Below, piece after piece: positions 7,538-14,822 of a stretch of DNA of 40,017 nucleotides; the stretch's first letter is position 1, and each line of letters begins with the position of its first letter. The position numbers and the translations under genes were made by a program. Origin of the DNA: Microcaldota archaeon. Lineage in GTDB: Archaea; Micrarchaeota; Micrarchaeia; Anstonellales; Anstonellaceae. The notes below the pieces were generated by a model that saw nothing but the letters and a program-made list of their open reading frames with translations, searched no databases and had not been told where the DNA came from. The stretch spans positions 1-40,017 of the forward strand of contig JAOAKI010000011.1 in assembly GCA_026413765.1 (NCBI GenBank), given 5' to 3'.

Positions 7538-8482
7538 TCTTATGTTTTCGATCATGTCTTTCGTCATCTTGGCCAAGTCATATTCGTGCTTCCAGCCCCA
7601 GTCTTTCCTTGCCTGGCTGTCATCGATTTTCTTGGGCCAGGAGTCCGCGATTTTCTGCCGCTCATCTGGAGCATATTGTATCTTGAACTCAGGCAAGAGC
7701 TTTTTGATTTCTTGCGCAAGCTCTTTTGGAGTGAAGCTAATCGCAGCGAAATTGTAGCTTCCTTTCACCGTTAGCTTTTCGCGCGGCGCATCCATAAGCT
7801 CAAGCGTGCCGCGTATCGCATCCGGCATATACATCATCGGCAGCATCGTGTCTTCCCTGAGGTAGCAGGTGTATTTGCCGGTCTTGATTGCCTCATAAAA
7901 TATTGCCACCGCATAATCAGTAGTCCCGCCACCTGGCTCTGCCCTCCAAGAAATAAGGCCGGGGTAGCGCAAGCTCCTCAAATCAAGCCCATAGCGCTCA
8001 TAATGGGTGTTGTAATAGTTCAAAAGATTCTCTCCTGCGACTTTTGTCACGCCATACATTGTAGTTGGCTCAAGCACTGTCCTTTGCGGAGTATTTTCAC
8101 GCGGCGTTGTTGGGCCAAAAGCAGCAATTGAGCTTGGCCAAAATATCTTTTTTACTCCGCACTCCAAAGCCACGTCAATTGTGTTCTTCAGCCCTATCAA
8201 GTTTATCTGGAATGCAGCGTTTGGGTCCTTTTCGCTTGTGACCGAAAGAAGCGAGGCAAGCTGGTAGATAATCTCCACGCCGTGCTTTTTGACAGATTTT
8301 TTCATGTCTTCTTTGTTTGTCACATCCCATTTTTCGCAAGGTCCGCTCTCAAGCATTTCCTTTGGGAACTCCGACTTTCGCGTCACTGCCACCACATTAT
8401 TCCCGCCGTATTTCTTCCTCAGCTCAATCGTAAGCTCGCTTCCAATCTGCCCAGTAGCTCCAATCACCATCACTTTTGCCAT
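7520..8482 (-). CDS. L-threonine 3-dehydrogenase-like SDR (NAD-dependent epimerase fold)
   Basis: Extended short-chain dehydrogenase, 320 residues. Seen: the N-terminal NAD site GATGQIGSELT, the SSIAAFGP serine segment, catalytic YGVTK, and the segment LRYPGLISWRAEPGGGTTDY, which is characteristic of SDR-type L-threonine 3-dehydrogenases. The expected reaction is NAD oxidation of L-threonine to 2-amino-3-ketobutyrate, which is then cleaved by a CoA ligase (Kbl); no kbl is in the window. An alternative is an NDP-sugar epimerase, but the GGGTTDYAV segment argues for threonine. AGGTGAG precedes the ATG by 6 nt. It diverges from purD. Confidence 0.78.
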   Translation of the reverse strand: MAKVMVIGATGQIGSELTIELRKKYGGNNVVAVTRKSEFPKEMLESGPCEKWDVTNKEDMKKSVKKHGVEIIYQLASLLSVTSEKDPNAAFQINLIGLKNTIDVALECGVKKIFWPSSIAAFGPTTPRENTPQRTVLEPTTMYGVTKVAGENLLNYYNTHYERYGLDLRSLRYPGLISWRAEPGGGTTDYAVAIFYEAIKTGKYTCYLREDTMLPMMYMPDAIRGTLELMDAPREKLTVKGSYNFAAISFTPKELAQEIKKLLPEFKIQYAPDERQKIADSWPKKIDDSQARKDWGWKHEYDLAKMTKDMIENIRKKLRK

Positions 8483-8519
8483 ATGCTCTCACCTTTCTGC
8501 TATTTTTCCAGCTGGAAGC

Positions 8520-8529
8520 GTTTTAAATG
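8520..8529. promoter_or_regulatory. Single TATA-like element shared by two divergent genes
   Basis: GTTTTAAATG lies midway (about 40 nt each way) between the ATGs of the dehydrogenase (8482, minus) and purD (8566, plus). It is the only TTTAAA-type box in the 83-nt gap and is nearly palindromic, so it may serve both directions. Confidence 0.4.
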
Positions 8530-8565
8530 CTGGCTGCAAAAAATCGTCATTAGACGAGGGATAGC

Positions 8566-9909
8566 ATGGTCAATTTCCTTTTGGTTGGGAATGGCGCAAG
8601 AGAGCACGCAATCGCAGAGTCGATCTGCAAAAACAAAAAAGCAAGGCTTTTTGCCTTCGTCTCCGCCAACAATCCAGGCATTGTTCGGCTTTGCCAAGAA
8701 AGTGGGGGGAAGGCGAAAATAGGCGACATCCATTCCCCTTCGCAGGTTTTGGAGTTTGCCTTGCAAAATGGAATTGAGCTTGCATTCCCCTCGCCTGATG
8801 CCGTCCTTGCCGCAGGAGTCTCAGATGCGCTGCTTGAGGCTGGAATTCCCACCGCCGCCCCCACAAAAGAAGCAGCAAGGCTGGAGTGGGACAAGGCTTA
8901 CTGCAGGTGGCTGCTGAGGAAGCACAAGGTCGGCGGCTTGCCTAAATTTGAGATTTTTGAGGAGGAGAAAAAGGCGCACGATTTCATCGATTCGCTCGAA
9001 GGGCAAGTAGCAGTCAAGCCATCCGGGCTTACAGGCGGAAAAGGCGTCAAGGTGAGCGGCTACCACTTGAAAGACACCGCAGAGGCAAAAGACTACGCTT
9101 CTTACTTGCTGAAAGAGAAAATTTCAGGCCTTGCCACAATCGTGGTGGAAGAGAAGCTGGAAGGAGAAGAGTTCTCGCTTCAGGCATTCTCTGACGGAAA
9201 AAAGGTGTATGGAATGCCAATGGTGCAAGACCACAAGCGGGCATATGAAGGCGATATTGGGCCAAACACTGGAGGGATGGGCTCTTACTCCGGAAAAGGC
9301 ATGCTTCTTCCTTTTGCAACCACCAAGCATTACAACGAAGCCATCCGCATAATGCAGCAGTCGATCGATGCTTTCAGGAAAGAGACAGGAAAGCCTTATG
9401 TAGGGGTGCTTTATGGCGGCTTCATGATAACCGCAAGCGGAGTGAAGCTTATCGAATACAACGCAAGATTTGGAGATCCAGAAGCAATGAATGTCTTGCC
9501 ATTGCTTGAGGACGATCTTCTTTTGCTTTTTGAGCAGATGGCATCCGGCAAAATAGCAAAAAAGCCAAGATTCAAAAAGAAGGCGACAGTATGCAAATAT
9601 CTGGTGCCCGAAGGCTACCCGGCAAAATCTCTCACCGATCAGCCGCTCTATTTCGACTTGCAAAAAATAAAGAAGTCTAAAGCAAAAATGTTTTATGCCT
9701 CGGTTTATGAGAAAGATGGCGTGATTTATACGCAATCTTCTCGCTCGATTGCATTTGTGGGAATCGCTGACAGCATCTCGCAGGCCGAAAGGGTCGCAGA
9801 AGCTGCATGCAGCGCAGTCAGCGGAAAAGTCTGGCACAGAAAGGACATCGGCACAGCCCAGCTCATCCAAAAAAGGATAGACCACTTGAAATCTTTGGGG
9901 GCAATCTAG
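8566..9909 (+). CDS. purD: Phosphoribosylamine-glycine ligase (GAR synthetase)
   Basis: Second step of IMP synthesis: ATP-dependent joining of phosphoribosylamine and glycine. 447 residues, slightly longer than bacterial PurD. Seen: the N-terminal GNGAREHAIAE, FPSPDAVLAAGVSDALLEAGIP, the ATP-grasp glycine loop SGLTGGKGVKV, EEKLEGEEFSLQAF, GPNTGGMGSYS, and EYNARFGDPEAMNVLP with the metal ligands. The region around VLYGGFMIT is normal. It ends with a 4-nt CTAG overlap with the convergent radical SAM gene. Confidence 0.96.
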   Translation: MVNFLLVGNGAREHAIAESICKNKKARLFAFVSANNPGIVRLCQESGGKAKIGDIHSPSQVLEFALQNGIELAFPSPDAVLAAGVSDALLEAGIPTAAPTKEAARLEWDKAYCRWLLRKHKVGGLPKFEIFEEEKKAHDFIDSLEGQVAVKPSGLTGGKGVKVSGYHLKDTAEAKDYASYLLKEKISGLATIVVEEKLEGEEFSLQAFSDGKKVYGMPMVQDHKRAYEGDIGPNTGGMGSYSGKGMLLPFATTKHYNEAIRIMQQSIDAFRKETGKPYVGVLYGGFMITASGVKLIEYNARFGDPEAMNVLPLLEDDLLLLFEQMASGKIAKKPRFKKKATVCKYLVPEGYPAKSLTDQPLYFDLQKIKKSKAKMFYASVYEKDGVIYTQSSRSIAFVGIADSISQAERVAEAACSAVSGKVWHRKDIGTAQLIQKRIDHLKSLGAI

Positions 9910-10919
9910 TCCGCCCTTTTTCTCCAATCATATATTATCGGGATTTTTTGGCCGCAATTTGGGCATCTTCCTTTTGGCTTTACCTTGTCTTCGATCAGCT
10001 CCATCCCAAACCTTCTTATCAGAAGAGCATTGCAATTTGGGCAATAGGTGTTTTCGCCTTCGTCGCCTGGCCGGTTGCCGGTGTAAACATACAAAAGCCC
10101 CTCATCCAGTGCTATCTTCCTTGCCTTCTGCAGCGTGCCTGCTGGCGTCGGCGGAAGCGTCATCTTGTTTGCAGGGTAATATCCGGTGAAGTGGAGCGGG
10201 ATTGAGCGGTCCAACGACTTTATCCAGCTTGCAAGTGCCCTGATTTCATCCTCGGAATCGTTCAAAGTCGGTATCAGCAGCGTGATTATCTCAATGTGCA
10301 TTTTGCTGTGGAGCAGCTTTATCGATTTTAGGACAGGCTCCAAATAAGCGCCGCCGCACACACTCTTGTAGAATTTGTCGTTGAAAGCTTTCAGGTCGAT
10401 CCTTGCGGCATCCAGCCAGCCAAGCTGCTCTATTGCTTCCGGAGTCATATAGCCATTTGTCACAAACACATTGTACAAGCCCTCTTTCCTTGCAAGCAAA
10501 GCGCAGTCTTTTGCGTATTCGTAAAATATCGTAGGCTCGGTGTAAGTGTATGCGATGCCTTCAGCTTTTGTCCTTTGCGCAAGGCCGACTATCGCTTGAG
10601 GCGGCATTTCCTGCCCAAAAATTTCTTTCGGCTGCGAAATTTCCCAGTTTTGGCAGTGCAAGCACCTGAAATTGCATCCAGCAGCAGCAAAAGAGAACAC
10701 CTGCGAGCCAGGGACAAAATGATAAAACGGCTTCTTTTCTATCGGGTCTAAGGCGTAAGATACGCATTTGCCCCAATTGAGAGTATAGAGCTTGCCGCCA
10801 ACATTTTTCCTTACCATGCAAAAGCCGACTTCCCCCTCTTTAATATAGCAGCGCCTCTGGCAAAGAAAGCACACGACCGCGTTTGCAGGCATCTTCCTGT
10901 AAAGCTCTGCCTCCTTCAC
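9906..10919 (-). CDS. amrS: AmmeMemoRadiSam system radical SAM enzyme
   Basis: Radical SAM protein of the three-part AMMECR1-Memo-RadicalSAM set, 337 residues; its reaction is not known to me. Seen: an N-terminal cysteine-rich module (CFLCQRRC, then GFCMVR), the radical SAM cluster motif CNFRCLHC followed by QNWEIS, FVTNGYMTPEA, and a C-terminal zinc ribbon CPNCN plus CPNCG. The assigned start is a GTG at 10919 with no good ribosome-binding site but a TATA-like box 15-28 nt upstream; an ATG nine codons in (MPANAVVC) is the alternative. Neither AMMECR1 nor Memo genes lie in this window, although they are often adjacent. Confidence 0.88.
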   Translation of the reverse strand: MKEAELYRKMPANAVVCFLCQRRCYIKEGEVGFCMVRKNVGGKLYTLNWGKCVSYALDPIEKKPFYHFVPGSQVFSFAAAGCNFRCLHCQNWEISQPKEIFGQEMPPQAIVGLAQRTKAEGIAYTYTEPTIFYEYAKDCALLARKEGLYNVFVTNGYMTPEAIEQLGWLDAARIDLKAFNDKFYKSVCGGAYLEPVLKSIKLLHSKMHIEIITLLIPTLNDSEDEIRALASWIKSLDRSIPLHFTGYYPANKMTLPPTPAGTLQKARKIALDEGLLYVYTGNRPGDEGENTYCPNCNALLIRRFGMELIEDKVKPKGRCPNCGQKIPIIYDWRKRAD

Positions 10920-10932
10920 GCTATCTTTTCAG

Positions 10933-10947
10933 CGATTAAATAATTAA
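10933..10947. promoter_or_regulatory. Divergent AT-rich promoter region, amrS / CobA-like gene
   Basis: The 49-nt gap holds ATTAAATAATTAATC. Read on the plus strand it is about 25 nt before the ATG at 10969 (leaderless). Read on the minus strand it is about 20 nt before the GTG at 10919. No other TATA-like sequence is present. Confidence 0.4.
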
Positions 10948-10968
10948 TCTTGCCTTCCTGATTTTGTC

Positions 10969-11544
10969 ATGCAGCGCAAAAAAGGGCTGGTGCACATCCT
11001 CGTCGGCGATGGAAACGGAAAAACCACCTCTGCGGTTGGGATTGCTGCCCGGGCAGCAGGCAGAGGGTTGAAAGTCGCCTTCATCCAGTTCCTAAAAAGC
11101 GGGCTTTCAAGCGAGCTTGCGTCGCTTCGCAAGCTGAAAATCAAGGTAATCTCAAAGACGAAATTCTGCCCAAACTACCAAAAGCACAAGCTGCAGCTTT
11201 CAAAGAAAGGCTTCACAGTGTTCTGCAGGGATTGCTTTTTGATAAACGAGCAGGACAAGAAGCTTTGCAGGGAAGCTTTCAAAAAGGCGGTCAAGTTCTG
11301 CCAAGCTGGCAAATATGACTTGGTAGTGCTGGATGAGATCCTGTGGGCAATAAAGAAAGGGATAATCTCAGAAGAGGAGCTTGCAAGCCTTGTCAAGTCA
11401 AAGCACAAAGGCTGCGAAATCATTCTGACCGGGCGGCCAAAGCTCAAATCGCTTTTTTCGTTGGCAGATTACGTCTCTGAGGTCAAAAAGATAAAGCATC
11501 CATTTGACAGTGGCGTGCTCTCACGGGCAGGAATCGATTATTAA
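10969..11544 (+). CDS. CobA/CobO-family ATP:corrinoid adenosyltransferase-like P-loop protein
   Basis: 191-residue P-loop protein of the CobA/CobO/BtuR family, which transfers the adenosyl group of ATP to cob(I)alamin-type corrinoids. Seen: P-loop GDGNGKTTSA near the N-terminus, AFIQFLKSG, the Walker B-like LVVLDEIL, and LTGRPK. Odd: the segment between them carries cysteines about residues 65, 84, 87 and 98 (FCPNYQ, FCRDCFL, LCREAF), unlike the usual aromatic corrinoid-binding stretch with its GFTW motif. No cobalamin biosynthesis gene is in the window, so the substrate may not be a corrinoid. Fold assignment is firm; reaction is inferred. Confidence 0.7.
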   Translation: MQRKKGLVHILVGDGNGKTTSAVGIAARAAGRGLKVAFIQFLKSGLSSELASLRKLKIKVISKTKFCPNYQKHKLQLSKKGFTVFCRDCFLINEQDKKLCREAFKKAVKFCQAGKYDLVVLDEILWAIKKGIISEEELASLVKSKHKGCEIILTGRPKLKSLFSLADYVSEVKKIKHPFDSGVLSRAGIDY

Positions 11545-11578
11545 TTTTTCGTGCTTTTGCCTAATGCGGTGCGATTGG

Positions 11579-13057
11579 ATGGAGAAGCTTCTCGTGACAG
11601 TCAAAAGGCCGGACGGCACAAGCATCTCCAAGCCAATCCAGCTTTCAGGCAAGTCAAATCTGATGGCAGCCATCCGAAGGGAATTTACAGACATGAAATT
11701 CAGGATTGACAAGAAATACGGGGCAGAAGTGGTGGAGATTGGCGGGATAAAAAAGGGCGAAGGCCAAGGCATACATTTCACAATAAACGGGCAAGTGCCA
11801 GTCATCATTGACCAAGAGACAGGCAAGAAGCTTTACCTTTCGCTTTACCACATCACTGCAACGCCGCAAAACCTTGCTGGAGCGCATCTTGTACTTGAGC
11901 TTGTTTCTGCCTCGTGCGACTTTGCCGGGTCGGTTGTTGACGCAAAGCTTAGGCTGAGGACTGAAAGCTTCCAGCTTGAGCCACTTGAGCATTCATCATT
12001 TTTGCTGCAACTGCCGCCACCGGCATTTTTGCCAAAGCTTCCCGACCCGCAACTTTCGCTTTGGTATTTTCTTTTGTTCAGGCAAAAAGTGCCTTTTGAG
12101 CTTCAAAAAAATCCAAACAGCAGCTTGCCTATAGTTAAGCCTGTGGCAGAGGAAATCCAAATCACGCTTCAGGGCATGCAGCTTGCATTCCTTTCTGCGG
12201 CGCCTGTCCAGCCAGTTCAGCAGCCGCAAGCGCCAAGCCAACAGCAAAAGCTCAAAGAGTCAGGCGCATTGCAGCCTGCATTTGCAGCGCAAAAAGCCCG
12301 CTTGCCGGCAGAAGAAAGAGCGCCAAAGCAGAGCCTGCCAGTAAAAGCAGTCATCTTCGATTTGGATGGCGTCATTGTTGACAGCGAAAAGGCGCACCTT
12401 GAAACTTTCAACGCTGTCTTGAAGCCTTTTGGGGTCAAAATCAGCCCAAGATTTTGGAGAAAACATTACACTGGCATCGGATCAATAAAAATCTTCCAAG
12501 ACATCGCCAAGAGGCACAAGATAAGCGCCAACATTGACGATTTGGTCAAGCAGAGGGCGAAAATATACCACGAGTACATAGAAAGGCATGGCCTTCCTGC
12601 AATTGCAGGGTTTGGGAAATTCTATTCTTTCCTTGCGCAAAACAAAATCAAGGCAATTGTTGCCTCGGGAGGGCACCGCAAGCATATAGCAGCTTCGCTT
12701 TCCTCTTTGGGCCTTTCATCCTTGCCTTTCGTCGGGCTGGAGGACGTTTCGCACCCAAAGCCCAATCCAGAAATTTTCCTTCTTGCGGCAGCAAAGCTGA
12801 AGGTTTCCCCTTCCGAATGTTTGGTGATTGAGGATTCACTTTCTGGTCTGCAAGCCGCAAAATCAGCAGGCATGAGGGCAATAGCGCTTTCCACCACACT
12901 CAGCGCAAGGCAGCTGAAAGGGAAAGCAAACTGGGTGTTCAAGGATTATAATTCAAAAGGGCTATGGAAGCTTCTTGGCCGCTTGCTGAAGCGTGCTCAT
13001 CCTTTTGCTTTCAAGAAAGCTTCCGCAGCTTCCAGCAATTGGCGCGTGTTTTCGTAG
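11579..13057 (+). CDS. Fusion protein: unknown N-terminal domain, Pro/Gln-rich linker, HAD-family phosphatase
   Basis: 492-residue protein. Residues about 255-472 are a HAD hydrolase of the beta-phosphoglucomutase/phosphoglycolate phosphatase type: motif I FDLDGVIVDSE (nucleophile Asp261, general acid Asp263), motif II VASGGH, motif III Lys in HPKPNPEIF, motif IV VIEDSLSGLQAA. Residues 1-115 are a beta-rich domain (MEKLLVTVKRPDG, NGQVPVIIDQETGKK, LSLYHITATPQNL) I do not recognise. Between them are a Leu/Pro-rich stretch and a Gln/Pro/Ala linker (about 205-250). The start ATG 11579 follows GGTG by 7 nt. The C-terminal 19 residues overlap the Nudix gene on the other strand. The phosphatase substrate is unknown. 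Confidence 0.8.
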   Translation: MEKLLVTVKRPDGTSISKPIQLSGKSNLMAAIRREFTDMKFRIDKKYGAEVVEIGGIKKGEGQGIHFTINGQVPVIIDQETGKKLYLSLYHITATPQNLAGAHLVLELVSASCDFAGSVVDAKLRLRTESFQLEPLEHSSFLLQLPPPAFLPKLPDPQLSLWYFLLFRQKVPFELQKNPNSSLPIVKPVAEEIQITLQGMQLAFLSAAPVQPVQQPQAPSQQQKLKESGALQPAFAAQKARLPAEERAPKQSLPVKAVIFDLDGVIVDSEKAHLETFNAVLKPFGVKISPRFWRKHYTGIGSIKIFQDIAKRHKISANIDDLVKQRAKIYHEYIERHGLPAIAGFGKFYSFLAQNKIKAIVASGGHRKHIAASLSSLGLSSLPFVGLEDVSHPKPNPEIFLLAAAKLKVSPSECLVIEDSLSGLQAAKSAGMRAIALSTTLSARQLKGKANWVFKDYNSKGLWKLLGRLLKRAHPFAFKKASAASSNWRVFS

Positions 13058-13410
13058 GTGAGCTTCCTTTTTGCAAGATTGAACGGCAACCAAGCATATC
13101 CTTTGTGCTCATCTGAAAGCGTTATTTCTTTTTGGCTTGCTTTTGCAAGGAAAAACACCACTTCTTTTGGGATTTTCTCCCCTTTCCTTACGTAAAAATA
13201 CGAAATCGTCTTCCTGAAGCCTTCATAAAATTCAAGGTTTTGCAGGCCGGTCTCCTCCTCTATCTCTCTTTTTGCAGTCTCAAGCTCGCTTTCTCCCTCT
13301 TCAGTGTGGCCTTTCGGCAAGTCCCAATGCCCCTCCTCGTAGTGCAAGACCAAATAAAGCCTCCTTCCTTCCTCCTCAAAAAATACAACTGCGCCGCAAG
13401 ACTTTTCCAT
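12997..13410 (-). CDS. Nudix hydrolase, Ap4A-hydrolase-like
   Basis: 137-residue Nudix protein. The full Nudix box (Gx5Ex7REUxEExGU) is present at residues 34-56, beginning GHTEEGE and ending REIEEETGL. The flanking SCGAVVF start and the HWDLPKG segment resemble asymmetric diadenosine tetraphosphate hydrolases, so the likely substrate is Ap4A or another dinucleoside polyphosphate. ATG 13410 is preferred because a TATA-like GTTTATCAAG (13432-13441) lies about 27 nt upstream. It overlaps the convergent HAD gene by 61 nt, unusually long here. Confidence 0.88.
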   Translation of the reverse strand: MEKSCGAVVFFEEEGRRLYLVLHYEEGHWDLPKGHTEEGESELETAKREIEEETGLQNLEFYEGFRKTISYFYVRKGEKIPKEVVFFLAKASQKEITLSDEHKGYAWLPFNLAKRKLTYENTRQLLEAAEAFLKAKG

Positions 13411-13431
13411 GCAATCACGTTTGCTGGAAAG

Positions 13432-13444
13432 CTTGATAAACATT
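13432..13444. promoter_or_regulatory. AT-rich divergent promoter, Nudix / 87-aa gene
   Basis: CTTGATAAACATT is about 27 nt from the Nudix ATG on the minus strand and about 33 nt from the ATG at 13472 on the plus strand. It is the only TATA-like element in the 61-nt gap. Confidence 0.35.
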
Positions 13445-13471
13445 TTTCATCCAATTGGCACGAGTGGCATT

Positions 13472-13735
13472 ATGGCACAAAAGCTTACTCCAAAGCAAAT
13501 ACACGATATTCTAGTCTCTCTTGGGGTTTCTGACCTTGACGCAGGCCTCATTGCAGACTGCCTGAATGTCGGAAAGTCGACAACATGGATGAACAACGAC
13601 CCAGTGAGCGACGGCATCAACCAAAAGCTTGCCGACTTTTTGAAAGAACATGGCTTCAATTTTGAAATAAAGGTCTCGCCAGTCAAGATGGGCAAATATA
13701 TCTGGGAAGTAAAAAAATTGCCTCCAAAGGAATGA
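13472..13735 (+). CDS. Small conserved-looking protein of unknown function (87 aa)
   Basis: I do not recognise it. From MAQKLTPKQIHDIL it is 87 residues, soluble, apparently alpha-helical at the start (QIHDILVSLGVSDLDAGLIADCLNVG), then a polar loop (KSTTWMNNDP), a helix (INQKLADFLKEHG) and a strand-rich end (FNFEIKVSPVKMGKYIWEVKKLP). There is one cysteine and no signal peptide. The first half has the rhythm of a small DNA- or protein-binding helical domain, which is inference only. The stop abuts the convergent diphosphomevalonate decarboxylase stop with no gap. Confidence 0.65.
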   Translation: MAQKLTPKQIHDILVSLGVSDLDAGLIADCLNVGKSTTWMNNDPVSDGINQKLADFLKEHGFNFEIKVSPVKMGKYIWEVKKLPPKE

Positions 13736-14725
13736 TCACGAAAGCTTCTTTGGCCCATCGCCAGGCCTGCAGACTATTGTCTTGAGCACCCCAGGAATCT
13801 CAGAGATTATTGCTTCTATTTCTTTTTGGTATTTCTCTTCGGTATAGATGTGCGCATTTGGCCCGGCATCAAACGTGTATCCTGCGCAAATTTTTCCCTT
13901 TTGCAAATTGAATTCATGCACCTGCCGCATTATTCTTCTTGAGATGTCATTGAGGTAAATTATTGGCGGGAAGCTGTCGAGCATGACCGCATGCAGGTTC
14001 GAGGACTCTCTCATCGTCAGCTCAAGGAACTTTTCCAAATCTTTCCTCCTTATCGCATCTTTCATCATCTCGGCGGCTTTCGGTAGCATTTTCAGCCTTG
14101 CAGGATAAAGCGGGCTTGTTTTGGCAGTGATTTGCATCGCCTTAGCAGAGCCTATCTCTTTTTTCTCAGGATTAACAATCGCCACGATGTTTCTTAAGCT
14201 CGGCCAATGCGAGGCAGGCGCGATTTGCACAGCATAGGAGTCTGAGCCGTCTTTCTTTTTTCCTGCTTTCCATTCGACAAATCCTCCGATTACCGACCTG
14301 GCTGCCGAGCCTGATCCAAGCCTTGCAAATATGGAAAGCTGCTTTGTTGTCGCATCCAGCCCTGCCGCATCTGCAGCAGCGCATGCCAATGCGGCAAACC
14401 CCGAGGCAGAAGAGGCAATGCCAGCAGCAGTTGGGAAGTTGTTTTCTGATATGACTTCTGCCTTGTACTTTATTTTTGCGGCTTTGCGCACCGCATCAAG
14501 GACGCGGACTGCCCTGCCAAGCTCCTCAGGATTTGCTTCCTTGCCATTCAGAATCAGCCTGTCTTCAAGCAAGTCTTTGCCAAACCTTACAGTTGTGACA
14601 GTCTTGAGGCTGTCGTCCATCGTGACTGAAATGCTGCTGTTGGTTGGGAGGTTGAGGCGGTCGTCGCGCTTCCCCCAATACTTGATGACAGCAATATTCG
14701 GCGTTGCTTGCCAGCATGCCTGCAC
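13736..14725 (-). CDS. mvaD: Diphosphomevalonate decarboxylase (GHMP kinase family)
   Basis: Converts mevalonate diphosphate to isopentenyl diphosphate with ATP. 329 residues. Seen: the N-terminal ATPNIAVIKYWGKRDD, the GHMP glycine/serine loop PTAAGIASSASGFAAL, GSGSAARSVIGGF, and the C-terminal DAGPNA with the catalytic aspartate. Many archaea instead use a modified mevalonate route with isopentenyl phosphate kinase, so the enzyme's substrate could be mevalonate 5-phosphate; sequence alone cannot settle this. The start is a GTG at 14725 with GGGGTGGG just upstream and TATA-like TATTAAATAG at 14741-14750. Confidence 0.88.
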   Translation of the reverse strand: MQACWQATPNIAVIKYWGKRDDRLNLPTNSSISVTMDDSLKTVTTVRFGKDLLEDRLILNGKEANPEELGRAVRVLDAVRKAAKIKYKAEVISENNFPTAAGIASSASGFAALACAAADAAGLDATTKQLSIFARLGSGSAARSVIGGFVEWKAGKKKDGSDSYAVQIAPASHWPSLRNIVAIVNPEKKEIGSAKAMQITAKTSPLYPARLKMLPKAAEMMKDAIRRKDLEKFLELTMRESSNLHAVMLDSFPPIIYLNDISRRIMRQVHEFNLQKGKICAGYTFDAGPNAHIYTEEKYQKEIEAIISEIPGVLKTIVCRPGDGPKKLS

Positions 14726-14740
14726 AAACCCACCCCAAAC

Positions 14741-14792
14741 CTATTTAATATCCTTTTTTGCTTATCTGCTATATTTCCAAACGTTTAAATCT
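14741..14792. promoter_or_regulatory. Two back-to-back promoters, mvaD / phosphoribosyltransferase
   Basis: In the 97-nt gap there are two TATA-like boxes: TATTAAATAG on the minus strand (14741-14750), about 20 nt before the mvaD GTG, and TTTAAATCT on the plus strand (14784-14792), about 35 nt before the ATG at 14823, leaving a short leader with AAGGTG. Confidence 0.45.
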
Positions 14793-14822
14793 TATCGAGT
14801 TGGCTTGCGCAAAGGTGTTTTC

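Noticed and set aside
9124-9927. Long minus-strand open frame (267 codons)
   Set aside because: Antisense to purD, which has full ATP-grasp motifs; composition is that of a shadow frame.
10920-10968. Cobalamin riboswitch before the CobA-like gene
   Set aside because: The gap is only 49 nt and AT-rich; there is no room for a B12-box structure.
14331-14822. N-terminal extension of the phosphoribosyltransferase
   Set aside because: It is antisense to the strongly supported mvaD gene and has low-complexity composition; a GGTG site and promoter support the ATG at 14823.
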